Assembly (NCBI RefSeq): GCF_000498535.1
Contig: NZ_AVGG01000007.1
Location: 1 to 64,000 of the forward strand
DNA: 64,000 bases
Direction: 5' to 3'
Source: Flavobacterium limnosediminis JC2902
GTDB lineage: Bacteria > Bacteroidota > Bacteroidia > Flavobacteriales > Flavobacteriaceae
Shown: positions 44,099 to 51,832 of the stretch, in pieces
Numbering within the stretch: the stretch's first letter is position 1
Layout: each line of letters begins with the position of its first letter
Made by a program: the position numbers and the translations under genes
Notes under the pieces: model-generated
What the model was told of the DNA's origin: nothing
The model's input: the letters and a program-made list of their open reading frames with translations, nothing else
Databases searched by the model: none

Positions 44099-45190
44099 AT
44101 GACTTCGAAAGATATTTCAAACGGTATTCTTGGCGCTATATTCAAACTGACCGGAATCGCCATATTGATTTACGTACTCTATTTAATCAAAGCAGTACTT
44201 ATTTATATTTTAATTTCATTGATATTAACCATGATTGGAAACCCAATTGTGGAATTTTTAACCCGAAAACTGAAATTAAAAAAAAACATTGTAGCGGTAA
44301 TCCTGACAATGCTTTTTTATATCCTGTTGATTTCGGGATTTATTTTACTTTTCATTCCTCTGTTTATATCTCAGGGAGAAAACCTTTCCCTTCTAAACAC
44401 TGATGAGTTGCGTACTGATTTTTTCAATTTATTTGACCAATTGATTGCCTTTCTGGAAGCCAATAATATCAACGCTGATGAAGTTTATAAAAAACTGAAT
44501 ATACCATCAAAACTGAACTTCGAAGTAATAACTTCCTTTTTAAATTCATTAATCAATGTGCTTAGCAGTTTCAGTGTAGGTTTGGCGTCAGTCATCTTTA
44601 TAACTTTTTTCTTTCTGAAAGACAGACATTTATTTGAAATACTCTTTAAAAAAATAATACCCGACAGACATGAAGACAAAATATTAATCTCGATAGAAAA
44701 AATCAACCATCTACTATCACGCTATTTCATTGGAATACTTTTACAATTACTTATTGTTTTCGTTATGTATTTAATTGTACTGCTTATCGTCGGAATAGAC
44801 AACGCCCTAACAATTGCCTTTATTTGTGCCATTTTGAATATCATCCCTTACATTGGGCCGTTAATCGGAAATGTTTTTGCAGTTCTGCTGACCATGCTGA
44901 GTTTTGCCGGAGCCGATTTCGCAACCGTAATCCTTCCGAATTCTATTTATGTCATGATTGGATTTTTTATAGTTCAACTGATCGACAACAATATCAGTCA
45001 GCCTTACATTTTTTCAAACAGCGTTAATTCACATCCTCTGGAAATTTTTCTGGTCATACTGATGGGAGGTTATCTCTTTGGTATATCCGGAATGATTCTG
45101 GCCGTTCCCGCCTATACCGCCTTAAAAGTAATCGGGAAAGAATTTATACCCGAAAACAAAATTATCCAGATATTAACTAAAAATATTTAA
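44099..45190 (+). CDS. AI-2E family transporter/permease
   Basis: A 363-residue integral membrane protein with about seven to eight transmembrane segments in the AI-2E (UPF0118, PerM) arrangement: two N-terminal hairpins, a large soluble loop (about 100-170: ISQGENLSLLNTDELRTD ... KLNFEVI), then FFLKDRHLFEILFKKIIP, the conserved LIVGIDNALTIAFICAILNIIPYIGPLIG and SQPYIFSNSVNSHPLEIFLVILMGGYLFGISGMILAVP. Named for autoinducer-2 export, but most members are putative ion or small-molecule transporters. Starts 79 bp after copy 2, ends 1 bp before the methyltransferase gene, so probably coupled. Confidence 0.85.
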   Translation: MTSKDISNGILGAIFKLTGIAILIYVLYLIKAVLIYILISLILTMIGNPIVEFLTRKLKLKKNIVAVILTMLFYILLISGFILLFIPLFISQGENLSLLNTDELRTDFFNLFDQLIAFLEANNINADEVYKKLNIPSKLNFEVITSFLNSLINVLSSFSVGLASVIFITFFFLKDRHLFEILFKKIIPDRHEDKILISIEKINHLLSRYFIGILLQLLIVFVMYLIVLLIVGIDNALTIAFICAILNIIPYIGPLIGNVFAVLLTMLSFAGADFATVILPNSIYVMIGFFIVQLIDNNISQPYIFSNSVNSHPLEIFLVILMGGYLFGISGMILAVPAYTALKVIGKEFIPENKIIQILTKNI

Positions 45191-45191
45191 A

Positions 45192-46370
45192 TTGGATTCT
45201 CCTCTTTTAAATTCAGCTGTTCAGGATTTTATCACCGATTCATTACAGGCAAATTTCACTAAAATTGCACTGATGAAAAACCCGTTTCCGGACATCCGAT
45301 GGAACGACATTCTAAATCAGATCGCTTCAAAGAATAAAGCAAAAGACAAACTGCCGACATGGTTCAGCCATAAATACATCATTTATCCGTCAAAAATTTC
45401 CATCGAACAAACATCATCTGAAAGAGCCGCAAAATACAAGGCCTCGCTTATCGATGGTGTCACACTGATTGATCTTACGGGAGGTTTTGGTATCGACGAT
45501 TATTATTTTGCACAGAAATTCAACAAAGTCGTGCATTGTGAAATTAATGAAGAATTATCTAAAATAGTCCGACATAATTATCAGATTTTAAACCAACGGA
45601 ATATCGAATGCTATCAGGGAGACAGCATGGATATTCTGAAAAAATTAAATTTAAAATGGAGTTGGATTTACATTGATCCTTCAAGACGAAGCGATGTGAA
45701 AGGAAAAGTATTCATGCTGAAAGACTGTTTGCCAAATGTCCCGGCTCATCTTGAAGACTACTTTCAATACACTGATAAGATCCTTATAAAAACTGCTCCG
45801 ATATTAGATATTACAGCTGGGCTGTCGGAACTCCGATTCGTCAAAAAAATCCATTGCATAGCTATTGACAATGAAGTAAAAGAATTGTTGTGGGAAATTG
45901 AAAAAGACTATAGCGGGAAAACCGGTTTGAATGCTGTTTCCTTAACAAAAGATAAAACGGAAATTTTCAGCGTCAATTATGGTGAAACCGATGTGAAAGC
46001 AAACTATTCACTTCCGAAAAAATACCTTTACGAACCCAATGCCGCAATGATGAAAACCGGTGCTTTTGAGGCAATTGGTGTAACTTATGATATTGAAAAA
46101 CTGCACCAGCATTCTCATTTATACACTTCTGAAACGGAAATTGAATTTCCTGGCAGGAAATTTGTTATAAAAGAAACGTTTCCATTTGAAAAAGCAACGG
46201 TTAAAAAACATCTTGAAGGTAAAAAAATCAATATTACGGTACGCAACTTTCCTTTGTCCGTTGATGATATCCGAAAAAAATGGAAGATTATTGATGGCGG
46301 AAACGAGTATTGCTTTTTTACAACCGATGTAAATAATGAGAAAATAGTTTTACTTTGCGAAAAAATTTAA
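45192..46370 (+). CDS. class I SAM-dependent methyltransferase with THUMP-like C-terminus
   Basis: A 392-residue predicted RNA/DNA methyltransferase. Rossmann motif I is VTLIDLTGGFGIDDYYFAQ (D-L-T-G-G-F-G-I-D), motif II ends E-I-N-E-E-L, and motif IV is IYIDPSRR (D-P-S-R-R; the DPPY-like position). The C-terminal domain, about 285-392, is the THUMP-domain-like RNA binder found with this group (PGRKFVIKETFPFEKATVKK ... NITVRNFPLSVDDIRKKWKI). Substrate likely RNA. Start is TTG 45192 directly after the upstream stop codon. I cannot say which base is methylated. Confidence 0.78.
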   Translation: MDSPLLNSAVQDFITDSLQANFTKIALMKNPFPDIRWNDILNQIASKNKAKDKLPTWFSHKYIIYPSKISIEQTSSERAAKYKASLIDGVTLIDLTGGFGIDDYYFAQKFNKVVHCEINEELSKIVRHNYQILNQRNIECYQGDSMDILKKLNLKWSWIYIDPSRRSDVKGKVFMLKDCLPNVPAHLEDYFQYTDKILIKTAPILDITAGLSELRFVKKIHCIAIDNEVKELLWEIEKDYSGKTGLNAVSLTKDKTEIFSVNYGETDVKANYSLPKKYLYEPNAAMMKTGAFEAIGVTYDIEKLHQHSHLYTSETEIEFPGRKFVIKETFPFEKATVKKHLEGKKINITVRNFPLSVDDIRKKWKIIDGGNEYCFFTTDVNNEKIVLLCEKI

Positions 46371-46378
46371 ACCCAAAA

Positions 46379-46948
46379 ATGAAAAATTACCTATCAGCCT
46401 TATTGTTCCTCACCGGAATCATTGCCAACGCACAACAAAAAAACTGCGATTATGATATTGATGAAAAAACAGATTCCACTTTCATAAAGAAAACCCCTGA
46501 TTATCTTATTCACGAAAAAGATTTTGTAAACTCAAGTGATTTTATACTTTTTTCCCTGATTAATTCAGATGGTACGCCTTATCTTAATTTTCAGTTATTG
46601 CAAAAAAGTAAAGACTTTATCAATCCGAAATGTTTTGATACCGCTTCAAAAATTTCACTTCAATTATCCAATGGTAAAATCGTCACACTGTTAAGCGCCG
46701 GAGACATTTGCAGTCAATTAAACTACAATGAAAAAGAAAAAAACAATATCCGCATGCTCAACAACTATTTTTTGTTTGGTAAAGAAGGATATGAAGATCT
46801 GAAAAAATACCCGATAAGTTTAATGAAAGTGAAGTTTGCCACTGAAACGGTTGATTATGTCTTTAAAAAAGAATTCAAATCGGAAAAAATCAAAGGGGAG
46901 TATTTTCCTGAAAACTACTTCATCAATTATCTGAATTGTGTGGAATAA
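46379..46948 (+). CDS. exported protein of unknown function
   Basis: A 189-residue exported protein, signal peptide YLSALLFLTGIIANAQ from ATG 46379 (open frame begins 24 bp earlier inside the methyltransferase gene). The mature part starts QQKNCDYDIDEKTDSTFIKKTPD; three Cys residues are seen (one near residue 22, one mid-protein, one in the last codons before the end NCVE). No domain recognised. Ends at a terminator shared with the tRNA operon. Confidence 0.6.
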   Translation: MKNYLSALLFLTGIIANAQQKNCDYDIDEKTDSTFIKKTPDYLIHEKDFVNSSDFILFSLINSDGTPYLNFQLLQKSKDFINPKCFDTASKISLQLSNGKIVTLLSAGDICSQLNYNEKEKNNIRMLNNYFLFGKEGYEDLKKYPISLMKVKFATETVDYVFKKEFKSEKIKGEYFPENYFINYLNCVE

Positions 46949-46971
46949 CGATTTCAGAACATATTAAAAAC

Positions 46972-47003
46972 AAAAAAACCACTGAAATTCAGTGGTTTTT
47001 TGT
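46972..47003. terminator. bidirectional terminator between exported-protein gene and tRNA operon
   Basis: AACCACTGAA pairs with TTCAGTGGTT around one base, flanked by A-run and T-run, so it can end both the plus-strand gene ending 46948 and the minus-strand tRNA transcript. Confidence 0.88.
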
Positions 47004-47076
47004 GATCCCGTCAGGATTCGAACCTGAGACCTACTGCTTAGAAGGCAGTTGCTCTATCCAGCTGAGCTACGGGACC
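47003..47076 (-). tRNA. tRNA-Arg (anticodon TCT)
   Basis: 74 nt. Acceptor GGTCCCG pairs with CGGGATC (one G-U), discriminator A. D-arm TAGCTCAGCTGGATAGAGCA, anticodon loop CTTCTAA in stem CTGC/GCAG, T-loop GGTTCGAATCC. The encoded 3' end is not CCA. Confidence 0.97.
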
Positions 47077-47117
47077 TTAATATTTTTTCAGTTGTATTGG
47101 GAATACTGAAACTATCG

Positions 47118-47192
47118 TCGGGGTGGCAGGATTCGAACCTGCGACCTCCTGGTCCCAAACCAGGCGCGATGACCGGGCTACGCTACACCCCG
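47118..47192 (-). tRNA. tRNA-Pro (anticodon TGG)
   Basis: 75 nt. Acceptor CGGGGTG pairs with CACCCCG, discriminator A. Anticodon loop TTTGGGA in stem CCTGG/CCAGG; T-loop GGTTCGAATCC. No encoded CCA. Confidence 0.97.
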
Positions 47193-47207
47193 AGTGCAAA
47201 AAAACAG

Positions 47208-47291
47208 CGGAGAGACAGGGACTCGAACCCTGGCGACGGTTACCCGTCGACAGATTAGCAATCTGCTCCATTACCGCTCTGGCACCTCTCC
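47208..47291 (-). tRNA. tRNA-Ser (anticodon GCT)
   Basis: 84 nt with long variable arm (CGACGGGTAACCGTCG), as expected for serine. Acceptor GGAGAGG pairs with TCTCTCC (one G-U), discriminator G. Anticodon loop TTGCTAA in stem CAGA/TCTG. No encoded CCA. First gene of the three-tRNA operon. Confidence 0.97.
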
Positions 47292-47325
47292 TGTTTTGCA
47301 AAGAACTTATCCTTTTTTGCGGTTG

Positions 47326-47357
47326 CAAATGTATGTTAAGGATATTGTTTCTGCAAC
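47326..47357 (-). promoter_or_regulatory. promoter of the tRNA-Ser-Pro-Arg operon
   Basis: On the minus strand TTG (47354-47356), 20 bp spacer, then TACATTTG (47326-47333), both elements matching the Bacteroidetes -33/-7 consensus. The -7 ends 34 bp from the tRNA-Ser 5' end. Confidence 0.75.
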
Positions 47358-47567
47358 TATTTTCAATGTTTTTTTTCATTTTATGCAAAGATAATTTAAA
47401 ACTGTTTCATTGTCAGCTAAATAGATTTTAAAAAAAAATCATAGTCTTTAAGCTAAAACGTCAATTTAGACCAATAGATGAAAAACCTCATATTTTTAAA
47501 ATCAAATTTAATTATCTTGACAATTTTGGTTAAATTCGCATCTTGAATGAACAAACAACAATTTATC

Positions 47568-48746
47568 ATGAATAAAAAAGTAGTTATTGTATCGGCTGTA
47601 AGAACTCCAATTGGAAGTTTCATGGGAAGTTTATCAACCGTTACAGCTCCGCAATTAGGTGCAACCGCAATCAAAGGTGCTTTAAATAAAATCAACTTAG
47701 ACCCGAATTTAGTTGACGAAGTTATAATGGGGAATGTAGTTCAGGCTGGTGTTGGTCAGGCTCCTGCCCGTCAGGCTGCTATTTATGCAGGTTTACCTAA
47801 TACAGTTGCTTGTACTACGGTAAACAAAGTATGTGCTTCAGGAATGAAAGCAATCATGCAAGGTGCTCAGGCTATCATGGCCGGAGATGCTGAAGTGGTT
47901 GTTGCAGGTGGTATGGAAAACATGAGTTTGATTCCACATTACGTACACATGAGAAACGGAGCTAAATTCGGCCCAACAACTTTAGTGGACGGAATGCAGA
48001 AAGACGGTTTGACTGACGCATACGACAACAACGCTATGGGCGTTTCTGCTGACTTATGTGCTTCCGAATACAAAATTACCCGTGAAGAACAAGATGCTTT
48101 CGCAATTCAATCGTATGAGCGTTCTGCAAAAGCTTGGGAAGCTGGGAAATTTGACAACGAAATCGTTCCGGTATCCATTCCGCAAAGAAAAGGAGACCCA
48201 ATCGTATTCGCTAAAGACGAAGAATATTCTAACGTAAAATTAGATAAAATCCCTGCATTAAACGCTGTATTCACAAAAGACGGAACTGTAACCGCTGCTA
48301 ATGCATCAACTATCAATGACGGTGCTGCTGCAGTTGTATTAATGAGTGAGGAAAAAGCGATCGCAATGGGATTAAAACCATTAGCTTATATTAAATCATA
48401 TGCAGATGCTGCACAGGAACCAAAATGGTTTACAACTGCCCCTGCAAAAGCTCTACCTAAAGCATTAGACAAGGCTGGTATCGCTGTTTCTGATGTTGAT
48501 TTCTTCGAATTCAATGAAGCTTTTGCCGTAGTTGGATTGGCAAATGCAAAAATATTAGGCTTAGATAATGATAAAGTAAACGTAAACGGTGGCGCTGTAT
48601 CTTTAGGACACCCTCTTGGATGCTCAGGAGCAAGAATCGTAGTTACTTTGATTAATGTTTTAGAACAAAACAATGCTAAAATCGGAGCTGCAGCCATCTG
48701 TAATGGTGGTGGCGGTGCTTCTGCAATTGTTATTGAAAGGGCTTAA
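47568..48746 (+). CDS. acetyl-CoA C-acetyltransferase (thiolase)
   Basis: Condenses or cleaves acyl-CoA: two acetyl-CoA to acetoacetyl-CoA, or the last step of beta-oxidation. 392 residues from ATG 47568 (MNKKVVIVSAVRTPIGSFMG); an upstream ATG at 47547 adds seven residues. Catalytic Cys in NKVCASGMKAIMQGAQ (about 89), FNEAFAV region, His in GHPLGCSGAR and second Cys in CNGGGGASAIVIERA. These are the four thiolase motifs in order. Standing alone; between the tRNA promoter region and an NlpC/P60 gene. Confidence 0.95.
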   Translation: MNKKVVIVSAVRTPIGSFMGSLSTVTAPQLGATAIKGALNKINLDPNLVDEVIMGNVVQAGVGQAPARQAAIYAGLPNTVACTTVNKVCASGMKAIMQGAQAIMAGDAEVVVAGGMENMSLIPHYVHMRNGAKFGPTTLVDGMQKDGLTDAYDNNAMGVSADLCASEYKITREEQDAFAIQSYERSAKAWEAGKFDNEIVPVSIPQRKGDPIVFAKDEEYSNVKLDKIPALNAVFTKDGTVTAANASTINDGAAAVVLMSEEKAIAMGLKPLAYIKSYADAAQEPKWFTTAPAKALPKALDKAGIAVSDVDFFEFNEAFAVVGLANAKILGLDNDKVNVNGGAVSLGHPLGCSGARIVVTLINVLEQNNAKIGAAAICNGGGGASAIVIERA

Positions 48747-48833
48747 ATAAATTATTAGTTATGAGTTTTGAGTTATAAGTTACTGAAAATTTATAACTCA
48801 TAACTCATAATTTATAACTCATAATTCTTCTAA
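48747..48833. repeat. short-word degenerate repeat after the thiolase gene
   Basis: AGTTATGAGTTTTGAGTTATAAGTTACTG then its approximate inverse TTATAACTCATAACTCATAATTTATAACTCATAATTC. The two halves are partly self-complementary (ATGAGTTATAA with TTATAACTCAT), so the RNA could fold into a long hairpin. Confidence 0.65.
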
Positions 48834-49595
48834 ATGTTTGCTATTTGTAATTTAGCCATAGTTCCATTACGTGCAGAACCCAGCGACAGAAGCGAATTAG
48901 TTTCTCAGGTGCTCTTTGGCGAACATTTCACAATTTTGGAACGAACAGACAAATGGTCCAGAATTCAATTGGCTTTTGATACTTATGAAGGTTGGATTGA
49001 CAACAAACAATTTCAGCCGATTTCGGAAGCGAATTATACTTTTCTATCCAATTCGGCATGTATAATGAATGCTGATTTGATTGAATACATCACTACTCCT
49101 ACCAACTCCTTATTACCTATTCCGATTGGAAGTTCCTTATCTTTTTTAGACAATCCTGAAATCAATATTTCACAATTTTCTTTTGAAGGCATGAAAGCTT
49201 GTGGTATTAAGCCGAAGTCGGAATTAATTAAAACAGCTTTCATGTATCTGAACGCACCCTATCTTTGGGGAGGAAAAACACCTTTCGGTATCGACTGTTC
49301 CGGATTCACCCAAATGGTTTACAAACTGAATGGCTACAAACTGCTTCGCGATGCATCACAACAGGCTACACAAGGAGAAGCACTGAGTTTTATCGAAGAA
49401 AGTGAACCGGGTGATTTGGCTTTTTTTGATAATGAAGAAGGACGAATTACTCATGTAGGCCTGATAATGGAAGACAATTACATCATTCATGCTCACGGAA
49501 AAGTGCGCATTGACCGATTGGATCACCTTGGAATTTACAATATTGACACCGGAAGGCACACACACAAACTTCGGGTTATTAAAAAGATAGTATAA
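48834..49595 (+). CDS. NlpC/P60 (C40) peptidase with N-terminal SH3-like domains
   Basis: A 253-residue peptidoglycan hydrolase-like protein. Residues about 1-60 form a bacterial SH3 (VPLRAEPSDRSELVSQVLFGEHFTILE ... YEGWIDNKQF), a second divergent SH3-like region follows to about 125, and then the C40 catalytic domain: C155 in FGIDCSGFTQMVY, H207 in RITHVGLIM, H219/H221 in IIHAHGK. The L-W-G-G-K-T-P-F-G start of the catalytic domain is typical. No signal peptide is visible from this ATG; cytosolic muropeptide turnover (D,L-endopeptidase) is plausible. Confidence 0.88.
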   Translation: MFAICNLAIVPLRAEPSDRSELVSQVLFGEHFTILERTDKWSRIQLAFDTYEGWIDNKQFQPISEANYTFLSNSACIMNADLIEYITTPTNSLLPIPIGSSLSFLDNPEINISQFSFEGMKACGIKPKSELIKTAFMYLNAPYLWGGKTPFGIDCSGFTQMVYKLNGYKLLRDASQQATQGEALSFIEESEPGDLAFFDNEEGRITHVGLIMEDNYIIHAHGKVRIDRLDHLGIYNIDTGRHTHKLRVIKKIV

Positions 49596-49628
49596 AAAAA
49601 ACCACGCTGACAGCGTGGTTTTTTTATA
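49593..49628. terminator. bidirectional terminator between C40 peptidase gene and pit
   Basis: AAACCACGCTG/CAGCGTGGTTT hairpin with A- and T-runs. Confidence 0.9.
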
Positions 49629-49650
49629 TGAGAATTTATTAATCTAAATA

Positions 49651-50982
49651 TTAAATAAATGCGCTTAGCAAGTAATACGTAATTGCAGCAATAACCGCAG
49701 AAACCGGAATCGTCAATATCCAGGCCCACAATAAACTAACCGTAACACCCCAACGAACCGCCGAAACTCGTTTAGTCAAACCTACTCCAATAATCGACCC
49801 CGTAATAGTATGCGTAGTGGAAACCGGAATTTTAAAATGCTCTGTCATAAATAATGTCAACGCACCCGCAGATTCAGCAACAACACCTTCAAAAGCAGTT
49901 ACTTTCGTGATTTTGGAACCCATTGTTTTTACAATTTTCCAGCCACCACTCAAAGTTCCTAAGGCAATTACGGTATAACAAGTCAGTGGAATCCAACCCG
50001 GCATCTGACCGTCAATCTTAATACCGTCCTTCTCCGAAGGCAAGATAACATTCAAATCTAACCATCCCGCAGACAAGTCAATATTCGGGTTTGCTTTGAT
50101 ATAAACAGCAACTGCAGCAGCGATAATACCCATTACTTTTTGCGAATCATTACCTCCATGTCCCAAACTGAAAGCTGCCGATGATAACAACTGCATTTTC
50201 TTAAGAACCATCTCTGATTTAGCCGTAGAAAAACTACTGAACACTAAATTAAAGACTGCAAGGCTAAAAAAGATGAAACCTACCAACAACCATTTAATGT
50301 TGTGCGGTTCTGTTGCGACGCTCCAAAAATGACTGTCAAATCTTGGCTTTTTAATATCTTCATAAGGAAGTAAAACAGAGGATAAAAACCAAGCCGCTAA
50401 TACCATTATAAGTACGGTTACCATTTTCGGATACATACTTTTTCTGGAGGAATACATCATCCAAAGTGATATGAAATAAGAGATGATCATCCCTAACAGC
50501 GGAGCGAAAACAATGAAAAGTATCACTATAAAAACTCCCGAAGGCAATAATTCCCCTTCTTTAGCAGCCTTAAACCAGTTTACAATTTTAAAACCGGCAT
50601 GTTCCGGATCTGTAACCGATGATAATCCGTGAGCAATCGCAGCACCGGCAAAACCACCAATAAGCGTATGCGATGACGAAGACGGAATCCCCTTCCACCA
50701 GGTCAGTAAATTCCAGATTATCGCCGCTATAATACCCGCTAAAATTACCGTTAAGTTAATGCTGTCGGTATGCGCAGTTTTAGCTACGGTATCCGCAACA
50801 CCAAAACCAAACACCCAATAGGCTAGAAAATTAAAAAAAGCCGCCCAAAATACTGCCTGGAAAGGCGTAAGCACTTTGGTTGCAACAATAGTAGCGATTG
50901 AATTCGCCGCATCGTGAAAACCATTGATATAGTCAAAAATAAGCGCTAATACAATGATTATTATTAATAATGTAAAATCCAT
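49651..50982 (-). CDS. pit: inorganic phosphate transporter, PiT family
   Basis: A 443-residue membrane symporter with about eleven transmembrane segments. The two PHO4/PiT repeats have GFHDAANSIATIVATKVLTPFQA near residues 21-43 and SLGHGGNDSQKVMGIIAA in the second half (both G-x-N-D-x-x-N-type). Imports phosphate with H+ or Na+. Second gene of a minus-strand pair after a DUF47 protein, spaced 24 bp, and downstream of a likely PHO box, so probably induced by phosphate shortage. Confidence 0.92.
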   Translation of the reverse strand: MDFTLLIIIIVLALIFDYINGFHDAANSIATIVATKVLTPFQAVFWAAFFNFLAYWVFGFGVADTVAKTAHTDSINLTVILAGIIAAIIWNLLTWWKGIPSSSSHTLIGGFAGAAIAHGLSSVTDPEHAGFKIVNWFKAAKEGELLPSGVFIVILFIVFAPLLGMIISYFISLWMMYSSRKSMYPKMVTVLIMVLAAWFLSSVLLPYEDIKKPRFDSHFWSVATEPHNIKWLLVGFIFFSLAVFNLVFSSFSTAKSEMVLKKMQLLSSAAFSLGHGGNDSQKVMGIIAAAVAVYIKANPNIDLSAGWLDLNVILPSEKDGIKIDGQMPGWIPLTCYTVIALGTLSGGWKIVKTMGSKITKVTAFEGVVAESAGALTLFMTEHFKIPVSTTHTITGSIIGVGLTKRVSAVRWGVTVSLLWAWILTIPVSAVIAAITYYLLSAFI

Positions 50983-51006
50983 AGAATTGTTCTGATTGAA
51001 ATGAAA

Positions 51007-51651
51007 TTAAGAATGCTTAACTACAATCGATTCCAAAACATTCGCAACGCCTTTACATTTATCAGTAGCTGTTTCCAATGAAGACAGAACTTCCTTATAC
51101 TTAATAACGTTTTTCGCATCCGTTTCGTTTTCAAAAATATCCGCTACGGCTTTATCAAAAACGCTGTCCGCTTTACTTTCTAATTTATTGATACGCTTAC
51201 AGGCATCCGTAATCGATTTAAGGTTTTTCAAGTCTTTCAGTTCATGAACCGCCTTACTTATCAACTGACAAGCCTCAAGATTGATTTCTGTTAATTTACG
51301 GATAGATTTAGTGATTTTTTCCACCTGATATAAACGCATTCTGCTTCCGCCTTCATGCATATAATCCGCCACATCATCAATCGCTTTGATCAAAGCATGG
51401 ATATCCTCCCTGTCAAAAGGAGTAATAAAGTTTCTGCTTAATTCCAAATGCGTTTTATGAGTAATCTCCTCAATATTAGCTTCTAATTCTTCAATTTTCT
51501 TGTAATAACTTTCTCTTTCGCTTTTTGGAGCATTTACGGCTTCATGCAAAGTTTCGGCCAGCAACGTTAAATTATTAGATGCCTGCTCAAATAAAGGAAA
51601 GAACTTTTTGTCTTTTGGTACTAAAAATTGGAAAATACTGTTTATTGACAT
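51007..51651 (-). CDS. DUF47 (PhoU-like) protein
   Basis: A 214-residue four-helix-bundle protein of the DUF47/PhoU-like family (start ATG 51651: MSINSIFQFLVPKDKKFFPLFEQ). Helices are rich in E and K: SERESYYKKIEELEANIEEITHK, FITPFDREDIHALIKAIDDVADYMHEG, and EACQLISKAVHELKDLKNLKSI. The FDREDI-HALI-AIDDVADY segment is the family's metal-binding core. It is usually coded next to pit, as here, and probably adjusts its activity. It heads the operon. Confidence 0.9.
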   Translation of the reverse strand: MSINSIFQFLVPKDKKFFPLFEQASNNLTLLAETLHEAVNAPKSERESYYKKIEELEANIEEITHKTHLELSRNFITPFDREDIHALIKAIDDVADYMHEGGSRMRLYQVEKITKSIRKLTEINLEACQLISKAVHELKDLKNLKSITDACKRINKLESKADSVFDKAVADIFENETDAKNVIKYKEVLSSLETATDKCKGVANVLESIVVKHS

Positions 51652-51672
51652 AGTATGTTTATTTATAAGGTG

Positions 51673-51731
51673 CAAAAGTATCGGTGCAATGTTAAGTTAA
51701 CGTTAAGCCAATGTTAATTCGTGATTAATAA
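51673..51731 (-). promoter_or_regulatory. phosphate-operon promoter with a four-unit 11-bp repeat (candidate PHO box)
   Basis: On the plus strand three 11-mers AATGTTAAGTT, AACGTTAAGCC and AATGTTAATTC stand in series at 51688-51720, and a fourth, weaker unit follows at 51721-51731; TTAA recurs every 11 bp at 51692, 51703, 51714 and 51725. Read on the minus strand the unit is TTAACRTT, like the TTAACA repeats of PhoP and the 11-bp layout of PhoB boxes. The -7 box TACTTTTG lies at 51673-51680, 7 bp away and 21 bp before the start codon at 51651. No -33 TTG is seen, so activator-dependence is likely. Confidence 0.65.
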
Positions 51732-51832
51732 CAAAGTCAGAAAAGTCTATAAATGTTTATTTCACAGAATAAAAAGGTTTTGTATTTTAGCCAACCGAAA
51801 TTACAACTTCTCAGCAAAAAAATAAGTGCATA

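Noticed and set aside
47003..47291. Integration (attachment) site at the tRNA genes
   Set aside because: No integrase gene and no duplicated tRNA 3' end within the window.
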